A DNA stretch of 43,649 nt, taken from an uncultured Candidatus Saccharibacteria bacterium. Lineage in GTDB: Bacteria > Patescibacteriota > Saccharimonadia > Saccharimonadales > Saccharimonadaceae. The notes beneath the pieces were generated by a model. It saw only the letters and a program-made list of their open reading frames with translations, was not told where the DNA came from and did no database searches. The stretch is taken from positions 1 through 43,649 of the forward strand of contig CAMKOB010000007.1 of NCBI GenBank assembly GCA_946414345.1. The letters run 5' to 3'. Within the stretch, counting starts at the first letter, position 1. The number at the start of each line of letters is the position of its first letter. The position numbers and the translations under genes are program-made. Shown here in pieces: positions 9,397 through 18,701 of the stretch.

Positions 9397-9425
9397 ATTC
9401 TACCACTCTGTTATTGAAAAATCAA
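9397..9425 (-). promoter_or_regulatory. Promoter of the sugar transferase gene
   Basis: Minus-strand TTGATT (9420-9425), a 17-base spacer and TAGAAT (9397-9402), about 30 bases from the predicted start to the ATG at 9359. Confidence 0.65.
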
Positions 9426-9434
9426 ATGCTCATG

Positions 9435-9459
9435 TTTAAAAAAGTCAAATATTTTTGAC
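9435..9459 (-). terminator. Weak hairpin terminator after the FISUMP surface protein
   Basis: On the minus strand GTCAAA and TTTGAC (arms at 9454-9459 and 9444-9449) enclose a four-base loop and are followed by six T residues. The stem is short and AT-rich, so termination may be partial. Confidence 0.45.
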
Positions 9460-9503
9460 AAAATCAACAAAATATTTAAATATATGCTAAAGTAATATCG
9501 ATT

Positions 9504-12500
9504 CTACTCCGGTACCACCACGCATCTTACAGATCTACCATAAGATTTCTCGTCACTGTGATGCTTTGGATAGACATAAGTATTACCAAAACTTAAATAA
9601 TACGCAAAATCCGCATCGCGTGCATTTGCCGACCAATATGAACCCTTATAACCTCTAGAATGATAGTCTGTTTCCTCAATTTCACCAGGCATAATAAAGT
9701 TATTCGGATAATCTATCCACTTAGCAAACATCAACCTCCCTGCATCGTCACTACTGGCCGAGCCGGTTCCGCCCAGCATCACATCAAGATACGAAAAACT
9801 GCCGCTCAAGTCATTGGTATTATCTCCACCAAATGGCAAATGCCAACCAGCCGGGCAGATATCACCACTTGCAACTCCATCAACACCAACACTATATAAT
9901 CCATTTCCTGCCGTTGCCGAATACCAGTTGTAGTAGTTACCATACCCAAATATACTATCAGCATCGCTTGCCGCCTCCGCAACAGTATTTGCTGTATTAT
10001 CAGTATTAAGCATCGATTGGTCAAAACATTCCGCACCCAAAGTATTACACCAAGCCGTTACGGTTGGGTCCTGAGATGCTGACAAATGATTTGAAGTAAC
10101 TGAATTAGCGTAATCATTCACCAATGGCAAGCTTGGATTATTGGTATCTAACGCAGTGAGCTCCACCGAATCGTCCAATCTCAAGTTTTCAATCATCCAG
10201 CAGTTCCCATCCACAAGCTTAGCCACTGCATAGGTGTTATTATCCCGCGTATCAGTCAGGGCCGTCACCTGCCCAATACTCATATCACTACATCCCTCCC
10301 AACCTTGAAGATCTCCTGCACTCGGCACCCACACTGCATAAGCGGTCTTCCCATCTGCCTCAAAATCCCCCTCTTCAAACGTCATAACTTCATTCGGTCC
10401 ATATACTATTCCATCCGCCACCGCTGAAGCTAACCTTGCAGCAAAATTTTCTGCATCTGGATTCAATCTTTCCAAGCTCCAACCAGCAAACCCATAGCCC
10501 GCTCTTTGAAAATTCGATGCCCTAAAGCCATAAGTTGTAGCAGTCGCAGCGATAGTTGAACGATGCATTGTAGTTACACTATTTGCTCCATTATCGTCAT
10601 AACACATTTTACCAGGTGCCTGGCACAAAGCCTCCCACTGTGCATAAAGGATAATCGTAGCACCACCGGTAGTTAAGCTAATTACCTCATCTTCATCCGC
10701 ATAATCAACCCCCCTACCATTTGCTCTAGTATTCCAACCAGTAAAAGCATATCCCGCACGCGTAAATGCATTTGGAATAAGCGTTGCTGTTTCATTTACC
10801 TTAATTGACTGGCCATTCATCGAACCACTACCACCATTTGCATCAAATACGACAGTATATGGAGTACTAAAAATGCAACGTACGGACCTCCCGGTAAACA
10901 TGAAATATGAGTCAGTGCCCATCCAATTAGAGTCCATACCAAAATCTGTATAATACGCACTTGCATCATAATGCGACGTAGAAGACCAATAATAACCTTT
11001 TACACCGCGGTTCCCAATGCTATTACCGTTTATGCGTCCACCAAAAACATAGTTAGTCGGATAAGACCTTAAGAAGCCAGATACTTCCGCTTCAGTCATC
11101 GTATCATCACCATTTCTTATTGCAGTCTCTAAATAGCTAAACTGACCGATTTCTCTACCAGTGGGTAGATTCCACCCGAGTGGACAAATATCACCCGGTA
11201 CCACTACACCATAGCCTATTCCATTATTATAGCCAATTCCGTTATGCCCTTGCCCAGCGGTTGCCGAATACCAGTTATAATAATTTCCATATGAATAAAT
11301 GTTGGCAGAAGTACTATTGGCATCCGACGACAACACGGTATTATCCGTTGAAACCCTAGACTGATCAATGCAAGCATCAGTTTCATCTCGGCACCACCCA
11401 TCCGGAACAACACTATTAGCGGACAAAGAATTAGAAGTAATATTATTGGCATAATCATTCACAATCGGCAAGTTCGGATTATGGGTATTTGTCGCAGATA
11501 GCACCGCCGAATTATCCAGCCTCAAATTCTCAATCATCCAGCAGTTTCCGTCCACTAGTTTTGAAATTGCATAAACATTTGAATCCCTGTTATCTGCTAG
11601 AGCAATCACATCCCCAACAACCATACTAGAACAGCCGTCCCAATTTTGAAGCGCAACTCCAACTTCCGGTTTTATCCAAACAGCATACATATATATATTA
11701 TATTGGCCGTCTTCAATGACTGCATTCCCCAAAAAATCCAAATCTATTGCTACATCCTCGTTAGGTCCATATACATTACCCGCAGCTACTGCAGTCGCCA
11801 AATCAGCTTGGAATGTAGCCGAATCGGGATCCAAAGGCTCGGTACTCCAACCTGCAAACCCATATCCAGCCTTCTGATAATTCGAAGCTGCTAGTGTGAC
11901 AGTCGAACCCAATGTAACGGCACTATGCGTTAGGCTCATCGTAGTCGAAGAATTCGCTCCGTTGTCATTATATTTAATATTGTAATCCATGCAAGCAACA
12001 TCGTTTGTCAAATAATATGTCACCACATTATCATGGGCTCCAGTCGACGATTCAGCTAAAGTATAAGTACCAGGTTTTGTCGTAACCATAATTGACGCAC
12101 CATAATAAACTGGTATCGTGTCACCACCATCAGCGCTAGCAGTATTAGTAGTGACTAATGGTACAGCAGTATTAGTTAACCCAACAAAACCAGAAGAAGT
12201 TGTCGTATCCGAAGCAACACTATATCCCCAAGTTCCTCGATTATCGCCGATAATCGAAGCTGGTTCGGAGACCGTACCAGCCGAAGCTAGTATTTTTTCA
12301 TCAGCATCATTGTTTTCACTATCACCACCCAGATACAATGTATCGTCAACCGGGCCAACAATCGAAAGCGTATATCCCAACGGACAAGTTGATTGCACCA
12401 CCACATTATCAGTCCCCATGCTTGCTCCCATGCTACCCACATTGCTCGGTGCCGCCACATCTATTACCACCTCACCAGAAGTAGTAATCGATGCCGAATA

Positions 12501-12629
12501 CGCAGACACATTTTCCGAAATAGACACTTGTAGCAAAAGACTAACCATAAGTAGTACTACAAACGCTACTCCCAAAAATGTTTTTCTGCGTGGCAAAACC
12601 AGAAATATGTATGACCTTCCAATTTCCAC
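9504..12629 (-). CDS. Giant secreted surface protein with InlB-type and FISUMP repeats
   Basis: 1041 residues starting with GTG. A signal sequence with a basic RRK and a hydrophobic core spans about residues 12-40 and ends near VSAYSA. A beta-rich N-terminal domain resembles that of the protein at 25716-27689. Then come two copies of an InlB-like plus FISUMP unit. InlB-like repeats (GYGFAGWS, GYAFTGWN) are near residues 216-320, 588-663 and 671-770. FISUMP domains with KLVDGNCWMIENLRLD and a GRSVRC ending are near 322-583 and 773-1041. FISUMP domains are described from Fibrobacter succinogenes paralogues and are common in surface proteins. No C-terminal sorting motif is seen, so it is secreted or held by an uncleaved signal. 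Confidence 0.85.
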   Translation of the reverse strand: MEIGRSYIFLVLPRRKTFLGVAFVVLLMVSLLLQVSISENVSAYSASITTSGEVVIDVAAPSNVGSMGASMGTDNVVVQSTCPLGYTLSIVGPVDDTLYLGGDSENNDADEKILASAGTVSEPASIIGDNRGTWGYSVASDTTTSSGFVGLTNTAVPLVTTNTASADGGDTIPVYYGASIMVTTKPGTYTLAESSTGAHDNVVTYYLTNDVACMDYNIKYNDNGANSSTTMSLTHSAVTLGSTVTLAASNYQKAGYGFAGWSTEPLDPDSATFQADLATAVAAGNVYGPNEDVAIDLDFLGNAVIEDGQYNIYMYAVWIKPEVGVALQNWDGCSSMVVGDVIALADNRDSNVYAISKLVDGNCWMIENLRLDNSAVLSATNTHNPNLPIVNDYANNITSNSLSANSVVPDGWCRDETDACIDQSRVSTDNTVLSSDANSTSANIYSYGNYYNWYSATAGQGHNGIGYNNGIGYGVVVPGDICPLGWNLPTGREIGQFSYLETAIRNGDDTMTEAEVSGFLRSYPTNYVFGGRINGNSIGNRGVKGYYWSSTSHYDASAYYTDFGMDSNWMGTDSYFMFTGRSVRCIFSTPYTVVFDANGGSGSMNGQSIKVNETATLIPNAFTRAGYAFTGWNTRANGRGVDYADEDEVISLTTGGATIILYAQWEALCQAPGKMCYDDNGANSVTTMHRSTIAATATTYGFRASNFQRAGYGFAGWSLERLNPDAENFAARLASAVADGIVYGPNEVMTFEEGDFEADGKTAYAVWVPSAGDLQGWEGCSDMSIGQVTALTDTRDNNTYAVAKLVDGNCWMIENLRLDDSVELTALDTNNPSLPLVNDYANSVTSNHLSASQDPTVTAWCNTLGAECFDQSMLNTDNTANTVAEAASDADSIFGYGNYYNWYSATAGNGLYSVGVDGVASGDICPAGWHLPFGGDNTNDLSGSFSYLDVMLGGTGSASSDDAGRLMFAKWIDYPNNFIMPGEIEETDYHSRGYKGSYWSANARDADFAYYLSFGNTYVYPKHHSDEKSYGRSVRCVVVPE

Positions 12630-12635
12630 AAGACA

Positions 12636-12664
12636 ATTATAATACTAATGCTTGAAAAAAGCAA
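12636..12664 (-). promoter_or_regulatory. Promoter giving a leaderless GTG-start transcript
   Basis: Minus-strand TTGCTT (12659-12664), a 17-base spacer and TATAAT (12636-12641). Six bases follow before the GTG at 12629, so the mRNA should begin at the start codon. No other good start codon in this frame follows a ribosome site. Confidence 0.65.
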
Positions 12665-12690
12665 TACATAATTAGTCTTTTTATCAACTT

Positions 12691-13677
12691 TTAATTACAT
12701 TTTATTGGGCCTGCTCCACTAGAAACATTATCCGCTTCGCCAAACCTTTGCACGAATCGATTAACTATCTTAGTTGCTTCTATACCGTTGACAATCACCG
12801 TGCCACCGGTAAAAGTAGCTTTACCATCAAAATCAAACGGTGATTGTGCCGTGATAATAACTGTACCACCAGTAATCTTTAAGTCGCCATTTGAATCAAT
12901 CGCATCAGTGTCGCCAGCACCCATATCTATCGTAAGCTCACCACCATTTATTTCAATCATTATGTCATACGCATCAGACTTATTTCCCGCATTCATCCCA
13001 TCATCCGTTGCCCTAATGTCAATCTTACCACCATTAATAAGAATGTACGTTGCCTCAATCCCCTCATACGTATCCAGCTCGAGTCTACCACCATTTATTT
13101 CAACTTTACCGTTTGATTTCAGACCATCGTCACGATTCCGAATTTTAAAAATCCCGCCGTTAATTGTTAAATTATCTTTTGCTTTGATTCCATCATATTC
13201 AGCATCAATTGTATAGCTCCCGCCCTCTATCACTACATTATCTCTGCCAACTATCCCATCATAATTACTGTTAATTGTCAAATTACCGTCACCAGAAAGC
13301 ACCAAGTCTTCTTTTGAATGAATTGCTCCCTCAAATTCTTCTGTAGTAGTAACACTAATCAGATTCTCCCCTTCTAATACAATTTCCGTATCACCAGACT
13401 GTTCGACATAAATCGCCGGTCCAGTGTCACAGGTAATTATTGCGTTATTCAAAATCAATCTCACATCATGCATCACATTCACTCTAAGACATTGATATGA
13501 CCCAGTTAGTTCATGCGTACCAGAAACCGTAATTACGTTTGATGTCCCACTCGGCCCATTATTATTAGATTTTTCTAACCCCACCAACAAACTAGCCACC
13601 AAGATTACTACTACTAGCACCCCCACTCCTATCGCAACTATTATTTGCCATGCTTTTGAATTCTTTTTGCTTACCAT
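12691..13677 (-). CDS. Membrane-anchored beta-helix protein (Cthe_2159 / carbohydrate-binding type)
   Basis: 328 residues: a short basic N-terminus, one membrane helix at about residues 11-34, then a right-handed beta-helix-like array. Repeats of the form INGG-x-(L/I)-x-I-x-(5)-DGI recur about every 20-25 residues, for example NLTINSNYDGIVG, IDAEYDGIKAK, RNRDDGLKS and RATDDGMNA. This pattern matches the Cthe_2159-like family (formerly DUF4353), whose founding member binds acidic polysaccharide. An extracellular glycan-binding role is therefore likely but inferred. The asparagine/aspartate ladder suggests calcium binding. A TATAAT sits seven bases before the ATG, so the mRNA may be nearly leaderless. 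Confidence 0.8.
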   Translation of the reverse strand: MVSKKNSKAWQIIVAIGVGVLVVVILVASLLVGLEKSNNNGPSGTSNVITVSGTHELTGSYQCLRVNVMHDVRLILNNAIITCDTGPAIYVEQSGDTEIVLEGENLISVTTTEEFEGAIHSKEDLVLSGDGNLTINSNYDGIVGRDNVVIEGGSYTIDAEYDGIKAKDNLTINGGIFKIRNRDDGLKSNGKVEINGGRLELDTYEGIEATYILINGGKIDIRATDDGMNAGNKSDAYDIMIEINGGELTIDMGAGDTDAIDSNGDLKITGGTVIITAQSPFDFDGKATFTGGTVIVNGIEATKIVNRFVQRFGEADNVSSGAGPIKCN

Positions 13678-13704
13678 ATAATATATTATATACTACAAGT
13701 GTCT

Positions 13705-13734
13705 AAAAAATAACCCCTTGCGGGGTTATTTTTT
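13705..13734 (-). terminator. Terminator of the ribosomal protein operon
   Basis: A perfect 13-bp stem (13705-13717 with 13722-13734) closes a four-base TTGC loop. The A-rich and T-rich ends let it work in either direction. It directly follows rpsH and separates the operon from the beta-helix gene. Confidence 0.88.
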
Positions 13735-13742
13735 TAGGTTTA

Positions 13743-14144
13743 TTACCAAACTTTGACAAGTAGTTCGCCACCAAGTTTGTTTTTCTTGGCATCACGTCCA
13801 TTCATCAAACCCTTAGAAGTAGATATAATCACCATACCTCGTCCAGATTTCACGGTTGGAATTTCGTCAGCACCAACGTATACACGACGACCAGGTTTTG
13901 ATACCTTAGTAATCTCGTTGATTTTTGCTACCGAGCCAGGCTCATTCACCACAACGTGGAGTAAAGCTCTTGGACTAGCTTCCGTCATATCGCAAGAAGC
14001 CAAATAGCCATTGTCCACCAAAATCTCAATTACTGCTTTCTTTAGCTTGGAAGTAGGAACGAGAATTTCGGTCTTACCAACCGTCACCGCATTACGAATA
14101 CGAGTGAGAAGGTCAGCGATTTGATCTGTAGATTGTAACGACAT
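13743..14144 (-). CDS. rpsH: 30S ribosomal protein S8
   Basis: 133 residues, the usual bacterial S8 length. It opens with IADLLTRIRNAV and ends with GRGMVIISTSKGLMN and GGELLVKVW, the C-terminal S8 signature that contacts 16S rRNA helix 21. It is the last gene of the operon; in most bacteria rplF, rplR and rpsE follow, but here a strong terminator comes next. AGGAGAAAGGAG precedes the ATG. Confidence 0.97.
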   Translation of the reverse strand: MSLQSTDQIADLLTRIRNAVTVGKTEILVPTSKLKKAVIEILVDNGYLASCDMTEASPRALLHVVVNEPGSVAKINEITKVSKPGRRVYVGADEIPTVKSGRGMVIISTSKGLMNGRDAKKNKLGGELLVKVW

Positions 14145-14159
14145 ATTTCTCCTTTCTCC

Positions 14160-14429
14160 TTACCAGCTACTCTTAGTTACACCAGGAATTTCGCCTTTGC
14201 TTGCTTTTTCCCGGAAGTTAATACGTGAAAGACCAAATCGGCGCATGTAACCACGTGGACGACCATCCAACATGTCACGATTTTTAAGCCTTGTTGGTGA
14301 AGCGTTACGTGGTAGTTTTTGCAAACCTTCCAAATCACCAGCCGCCTTAAGTTCTGCTCTTTTAGCCCTGTATTTTTCATTCATCTTGCGTCGTTTTTCG
14401 TCGCGGAGAACTGCAGATTTTTTAGCCAT
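14160..14429 (-). CDS. rpsN: 30S ribosomal protein S14 (zinc-independent form)
   Basis: 89 residues beginning [16 protein letters not shown] and including [33 protein letters not shown] and the terminal TKSSW. No cysteines are present, so this is the zinc-independent S14 class. The open frame extends 75 bases upstream into rplE, but the ATG at 14429, one base after the rplE stop, gives the canonical N-terminus. Confidence 0.96.
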   Translation of the reverse strand: MAKKSAVLRDEKRRKMNEKYRAKRAELKAAGDLEGLQKLPRNASPTRLKNRDMLDGRPRGYMRRFGLSRINFREKASKGEIPGVTKSSW

Positions 14430-14430
14430 A

Positions 14431-15045
14431 CTACTTGTCTCCTTTCTTCTCAAACGGCATTCCAAAGAGTTCCAAAAGTTTTGTGCTCCCTTCTTTCGAA
14501 CCATTCTTAATTATAAACGTTACTTCAAGTCCATGTAGAACTGCAGCATCCTCAAAAGTAATTTCTGGGAATACAGTTTGTTCCTTAAGACCTAAGTTGT
14601 AGTTACCCTGCTTGTCAAACGCATCAAGACTCACACCATGAAAATCACGTACGTGAGGAAGCGCAATATTGATTAACCTATCTACAAACTCGTACATTTT
14701 GTCATTGCGAAGTGTAGTAAGATAACCAACTGGCGCGCCCATTCCTTTACGAATCTTAAACGTTGCAATTGATTTCTTTGCAAGTCTGCTAGTTGGTGCC
14801 TGACCAGTAATCTTTGCGATAGTAGTTTCTACCGTTTCTGTATACTTCTTGTCTTCGCGCTTTTTACCAACACCAGACGACACAATAACTTTCTTTAGTT
14901 CTGGAACTTGGTTGATATTTTTAAGTCCAAGTTCTTTTTGAAGTTTCGCCTTCAACTCTTTTGTATAAAGAGCTTTGAGGCGTGGTTGTGCTTTTACGTC
15001 AGCTTTACTAGCTGGCTTTTTAGCAGCCGTTTTCTTTTCCGCCAT
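14431..15045 (-). CDS. rplE: 50S ribosomal protein L5
   Basis: 204 residues, longer than the usual ~180 because of an N-terminal Lys/Ala-rich extension of about 25 residues ([20 protein letters not shown]). The core has [36 protein letters not shown] and [12 protein letters not shown]5 binds 5S rRNA in the central protuberance. Its start overlaps the rplX stop by one base (TAATG). Confidence 0.96.
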   Translation of the reverse strand: MAEKKTAAKKPASKADVKAQPRLKALYTKELKAKLQKELGLKNINQVPELKKVIVSSGVGKKREDKKYTETVETTIAKITGQAPTSRLAKKSIATFKIRKGMGAPVGYLTTLRNDKMYEFVDRLINIALPHVRDFHGVSLDAFDKQGNYNLGLKEQTVFPEITFEDAAVLHGLEVTFIIKNGSKEGSTKLLELFGMPFEKKGDK

Positions 15046-15344
15046 TACTTAGCTCCTTTCTTTTCTTTCTTAGCAGCCTTTTTGTCTGCCTTTGAATCAG
15101 CTTTTTTCGCAACCTTTTTTGCTGGCTCACCAGCCTTAACAAGTTTCAAGTTTGACATATCAATCCCCACATGAATCGTCTTCTTACCGCCTTTAGGGTT
15201 AGTGTAAGATTTCTTCAAATGGCGCTCAATTAAACCGATTCCCTCAAGGCAAGCCTTACCATTCTTGCGATCGATTTTGACAATCTTTGCTTCTTTACCC
15301 TTATTATCACCACTTATCACGCGGACAATATCATTAACTTTCAT
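15045..15344 (-). CDS. rplX: 50S ribosomal protein L24
   Basis: 99 residues with the KOW motif at the N-terminus (VNDIVRVISGDNKGKEAKIV) and the conserved HLKKS and GIDMSNLKLV segments. The last 25 residues are a Lys/Ala tail (ADKKAAKKEKK). L24 initiates 50S assembly near the 5' end of 23S rRNA. Both ends use TAATG one-base overlaps with rplN and rplE, so translation is tightly coupled. Confidence 0.95.
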   Translation of the reverse strand: MKVNDIVRVISGDNKGKEAKIVKIDRKNGKACLEGIGLIERHLKKSYTNPKGGKKTIHVGIDMSNLKLVKAGEPAKKVAKKADSKADKKAAKKEKKGAK

Positions 15345-15712
15345 TATAGTACCTCCGGCGCAAGGCTAATAATCTTAGTAAATCCGGCATCACGAAGTTC
15401 CCTAGGAATCGGTCCAAACACACGAGTACCCCTAGGTGTCTTATCTTCATTTACCAAAACTGCAGCATTTTCATCAAAACGGATAGTAGAACCATCTGGA
15501 CGACGAATTGGGGCAACCGTACGCACGATCACAGCCTTTACTACAGCTTTTTTCTTAACGTTACCGGTAGGAGATGCATCCTTGACTGAGCAAGTCACAA
15601 TATCTCCAACTTTGGCATACCTAGCACGAGTACCACCAAGCACGCGGATTACACCGAGTTCCTTAGCGCCACTGTTGTCGGCAACCTTCAATCTAGTTTC
15701 TTGTTGTATCAT
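15344..15712 (-). CDS. rplN: 50S ribosomal protein L14
   Basis: 122 residues, exactly the family length. Starts [18 protein letters not shown], has [15 protein letters not shown], and ends [24 protein letters not shown], all canonical. L14 forms part of the intersubunit surface and the binding site of the silencing factor RsfS. Its start lies immediately after the rpsQ stop. Confidence 0.98.
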   Translation of the reverse strand: MIQQETRLKVADNSGAKELGVIRVLGGTRARYAKVGDIVTCSVKDASPTGNVKKKAVVKAVIVRTVAPIRRPDGSTIRFDENAAVLVNEDKTPRGTRVFGPIPRELRDAGFTKIISLAPEVL

Positions 15713-16084
15713 TTAGGCCTCCTCCCCTTCAGACTTTTCAGTCTTAGCGGCTTCCTCAGCCTTTTTTGCCTTTGCAATTTCGTCTGCACCGACTTTCTTT
15801 TCCTCGATGACGGTGTTAACATCTTCCTTTAGCTCAACTTTGCCACGTGCTTTTTCAATTACACGAACTAAAGTATAAGCTTTGGTCTTTGACAAAGGAC
15901 GACAAGCGGCGATTTCTACACGATCACCAATTCCAGCCTCATTCTTTTCATCGTGCGCAGTATATTTACGAGTCTTCGTGTACTGCTTACGATAAAGTGG
16001 ATGAGTTTCACGAGAAACGATGGAGACGGTAATGGTCTTATCGCGCTTATCAGAAGTCACAGTTCCAATCAAAGTGTGTGCCAT
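15713..16084 (-). CDS. rpsQ: 30S ribosomal protein S17, with a charged C-terminal extension
   Basis: The first ~80 residues are standard S17 (GTVTSDKRDKTITVSI, HPLYRKQYTKTRKY, ARPLSKTK-like ACRPLSKTKAYTLVRVIEKA). The total of 123 residues exceeds the usual 80-90 because of a ~40-residue Lys/Glu/Ala tail. It directly follows rplP with a one-base gap; rpmC, normally between these genes, is absent. Confidence 0.95.
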   Translation of the reverse strand: MAHTLIGTVTSDKRDKTITVSIVSRETHPLYRKQYTKTRKYTAHDEKNEAGIGDRVEIAACRPLSKTKAYTLVRVIEKARGKVELKEDVNTVIEEKKVGADEIAKAKKAEEAAKTEKSEGEEA

Positions 16085-16085
16085 T

Positions 16086-16505
16086 TTAAAACTCCTCTCT
16101 CTTAATTATCTTACATTTCACTGGCAACTTGTGTGACGCAAGTCGCAAAGCCTCTTTCGCTTGTTCATCGGTCACATCGGCGATTTCAAACATCACCGTA
16201 CCAGCTTTCACCTTTGCCACAAAGAATTGTGGTTCACCTTTACCAGAACCCATTTTTACATCAAGTGGTTTCTTGGTTACTGGTGTATGTGGGAAAATCC
16301 GAATCCAGATTTTACCACCACGCTTAATATAACGAGTGATTGCCTGACGAGCTGCCTCAATTTGCTTAGAGGTGACACGTTCATTGTCGAGTGACATCAA
16401 ACCGTAGTCACCAAAAGCTACAGTGTTACAGCGCGTAGCAACGCCTTCGTTTTTGCCTTTGCGAACCTTACGATGCGCAGTTTTCTTTGGAAGTAAAATA
16501 GCCAT
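16086..16505 (-). CDS. rplP: 50S ribosomal protein L16
   Basis: 139 residues with RKGKNEGVATRCNTVAFGDYGL, IEAARQAITRYIKRGGKIWIRIFP and GKGEPQFFVAKVKAGTVMFEI. L16 lies beside the A-site tRNA and helps place the peptidyl-transferase centre. It ends normally (KLPVKCKIIKREEF), so the missing L29 is not fused to it. Confidence 0.97.
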   Translation of the reverse strand: MAILLPKKTAHRKVRKGKNEGVATRCNTVAFGDYGLMSLDNERVTSKQIEAARQAITRYIKRGGKIWIRIFPHTPVTKKPLDVKMGSGKGEPQFFVAKVKAGTVMFEIADVTDEQAKEALRLASHKLPVKCKIIKREEF

Positions 16506-16506
16506 A

Positions 16507-17133
16507 TTATTTCTCCCCCTTGTAAATCCAGACCTTTACGCCTACAATACCAGCAATTGTTGGAGCGTGATGACAATGGAAATCAATGTCAGCTCTTAAG
16601 GTATGTAGAGGCACTGAACCTTCAATAAACTTTTCACGACGGCTCATTTCAGCACCGTTAAGACGGCCAGCCACCTCGATACGAACACCTTTAGCGCCAG
16701 CATTCATCGTAGATTGAAGTGCCATCTTCACAGCACGGCGGAAATTCATACGTTTACCAAGTTGGAAACCGATGTTTTCAGCCACGAGCTTTGCATTAAG
16801 TTCTGGTTTTTTAACTTCTTCAACGTTGATGCGGATTGGACCTTCAACGATTTTTTCAAGCTCTTTTTTGAGCTCGTTGATGCCGGCACCTTGTTTGCCA
16901 ATTACTGCACCAGCCTTAGCGGTGGTAATAGTAATTGTCGTAAGATTAGCCGAACGCTCAATACCGACTCGCGCAATCGTTGGACGAGCTTTGAATCTCT
17001 CCTCGATTGTTTTGCGAATCTTGTCGTCTTCATAGAGCCAGCGGCGAAAGTCACTTTTGCGGGTAAACCACTTACTCGACCAGTCTTTGCTGACTTGGAG
17101 ACGGTAAGAGATGGGATTAACCTTTTGACCCAT
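16507..17133 (-). CDS. rpsC: 30S ribosomal protein S3
   Basis: 208 residues. Starts GQKVNPISYRLQVSKDWSSKWF; the KH domain shows GAVIGKQGAGINELKKEL; the C-terminal domain shows GAKGVRIEVAGRLNGAEMSR and GIVGVKVWIYKGE. S3 forms the mRNA entry site with S4 and S5. It ends right after the WIYKGE segment, without the long tail of some S3 proteins. Confidence 0.98.
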   Translation of the reverse strand: MGQKVNPISYRLQVSKDWSSKWFTRKSDFRRWLYEDDKIRKTIEERFKARPTIARVGIERSANLTTITITTAKAGAVIGKQGAGINELKKELEKIVEGPIRINVEEVKKPELNAKLVAENIGFQLGKRMNFRRAVKMALQSTMNAGAKGVRIEVAGRLNGAEMSRREKFIEGSVPLHTLRADIDFHCHHAPTIAGIVGVKVWIYKGEK

Positions 17134-17134
17134 A

Positions 17135-17572
17135 TTACTTTTTCTCCTTTTCTGTCTTATTAGACTTCTTAGCCGCAGCCTTTTCGACCTTTTCTTCAGC
17201 TGGTTTCTCGGCCTTCTTTACTTTTTCTTCACCCGCAACCTCTACAAAGATGTTGCTACTAATTTTCTCAAATGGAAGGGCACGACCACGTGATGCTGGT
17301 ACATACCTACGCATTCTGGTACCGCTAGTCACAAAAATCCTTGCGATTCGAATCGTCTTTGGATCAATCGAAACACCAGAATTGTTTAAAAGATTAGCAT
17401 TAGCTGACTGTACAGCCTTGAGCACCGCTTTTGCAGCTCGGCGTGGAGTGTTTTCTAAAATCACCACTGCATCTGCTACATAGCGATCACGTACAAGCGA
17501 TGCTACAATACTAGTCTTGCGTGGCAAGCTGTCGATGCCTTTTTCATATGCATGTGCGAAATGAGTTGTCAT
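17135..17572 (-). CDS. rplV: 50S ribosomal protein L22, with a charged C-terminal tail
   Basis: 145 residues; the core of about 115 carries KTSIVASLVRDR, AVLKAVQSANANLLNNSG and the tunnel-lining hairpin region GTRMRRYVPASRGRA. The last ~30 residues are Lys/Glu/Ala-rich. L22 lines the exit tunnel and is the site of some macrolide-resistance changes. It overlaps the rpsS stop by one base. Confidence 0.95.
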   Translation of the reverse strand: MTTHFAHAYEKGIDSLPRKTSIVASLVRDRYVADAVVILENTPRRAAKAVLKAVQSANANLLNNSGVSIDPKTIRIARIFVTSGTRMRRYVPASRGRALPFEKISSNIFVEVAGEEKVKKAEKPAEEKVEKAAAKKSNKTEKEKK

Positions 17573-17865
17573 TATGCAGCTCCTTTCGCAGCAGCAGCCT
17601 CAGCAGCTTTCTTGCCACCGTGGCGCTTAAATTTACGAGTTGGCGCAAACTCACCAAGCTTGTGACCGACCATATTTTCTGAAATAAACACTGGGACATG
17701 AACCTTGCCATTATGTACAGCAATTGTTCTACCCACCATTTCTGGCGAAATGACAGATTGGCGTGCCCAAGTTTTAATTACGGTACGGTCTTCCGCGGAG
17801 AGAGCAGCAACTTTTTTCGCGAGTTTGTAGTCCACAAATGGACCTTTCTTCATACTCCGAGACAT
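17572..17865 (-). CDS. rpsS: 30S ribosomal protein S19
   Basis: 97 residues. It starts [18 protein letters not shown] and includes [20 protein letters not shown], the [22 protein letters not shown] core and the [14 protein letters not shown] end that contacts 16S rRNA in the head. One-base overlaps at both ends. Confidence 0.98.
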   Translation of the reverse strand: MSRSMKKGPFVDYKLAKKVAALSAEDRTVIKTWARQSVISPEMVGRTIAVHNGKVHVPVFISENMVGHKLGEFAPTRKFKRHGGKKAAEAAAAKGAA

Positions 17866-18701
17866 TATTTCCTCTTTCCTTCGTGGCGACTGCGCACGAT
17901 CATTTTATTAGTTTTCTTATTATGACGAGTACGGTAACCAAGCGTGAGCTGACCCCAAGGAGTTCTTGGAGCTTTACCAGAACCGTGACGACCACCGTCA
18001 CCACCACCGTGTGGGTGATCCGTAGCGTTCATTACAACACCACGTACAGTTGGGCGAATGCCTTTACGACGCTTGCGACCAGCAGCACCAATCTTAATAT
18101 TCTGGTGCTGAAGGTTAGAAACCGTACCAATTGAAGCTTCGCAAGTCAACAAAACTTTGCGCACCTCACCAGAAGGCATTTTAAGAGTGGCGTAGCCATC
18201 TTCTTTTGCCATCAATTGTGCGGCCGCTCCAGCTGCGCGCGCCATTTGTGCGCCACGACCTGGAGTAAGCTCAATTGCATATACAAATGTACCAACTGGA
18301 ATATTTTCTAGTGGCATACGGTTAGAATCTTCTACTTCTGCAGTCTCACCAGTCTTAAAGGTAGTACCCTTTGTCATCTTAGTGTCAGCAAGAACATAGT
18401 AATATACATCGTTTTCATCTTTTACGCGAGCAATTCGAGCTGAACGATTTGGATCATACTCAATTTCTTCAACAGTAAAAGTCACATTCTTTGGTAGATT
18501 ATAAGTCATGATGCGATAATGTCGCTTCACACCACCACCACGATGACGTACAGTAATCTTACCTTGGTTATTTTTACCCGCCTGTTGCTTTTTGGCTTTG
18601 AGGAGAGACTTCATTGGTTTCTTCGACGTAATTTGATCGTAGTCCTCAGTCGTCTTTTGCCTCTGCGCCGGCGTAATTGGGCGATAAGCTTTAATACTCA
18701 T
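17865..18701 (-). CDS. rplB: 50S ribosomal protein L2
   Basis: 278 residues. It shows [11 protein letters not shown]-like [32 protein letters not shown], the [20 protein letters not shown] segment and the catalytic-region [17 protein letters not shown] near the peptidyl-transferase centre. The end SRHEGKRK is typical. It follows rplW with a TAATG overlap. Confidence 0.98.
   Translation of the reverse strand: MSIKAYRPITPAQRQKTTEDYDQITSKKPMKSLLKAKKQQAGKNNQGKITVRHRGGGVKRHYRIMTYNLPKNVTFTVEEIEYDPNRSARIARVKDENDVYYYVLADTKMTKGTTFKTGETAEVEDSNRMPLENIPVGTFVYAIELTPGRGAQMARAAGAAAQLMAKEDGYATLKMPSGEVRKVLLTCEASIGTVSNLQHQNIKIGAAGRKRRKGIRPTVRGVVMNATDHPHGGGDGGRHGSGKAPRTPWGQLTLGYRTRHNKKTNKMIVRSRHEGKRK

Noticed and set aside
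16086-16505. L29 fused to L16 or S17
   Set aside because: Both proteins have normal ends, apart from the S17 low-complexity tail, which does not resemble L29.
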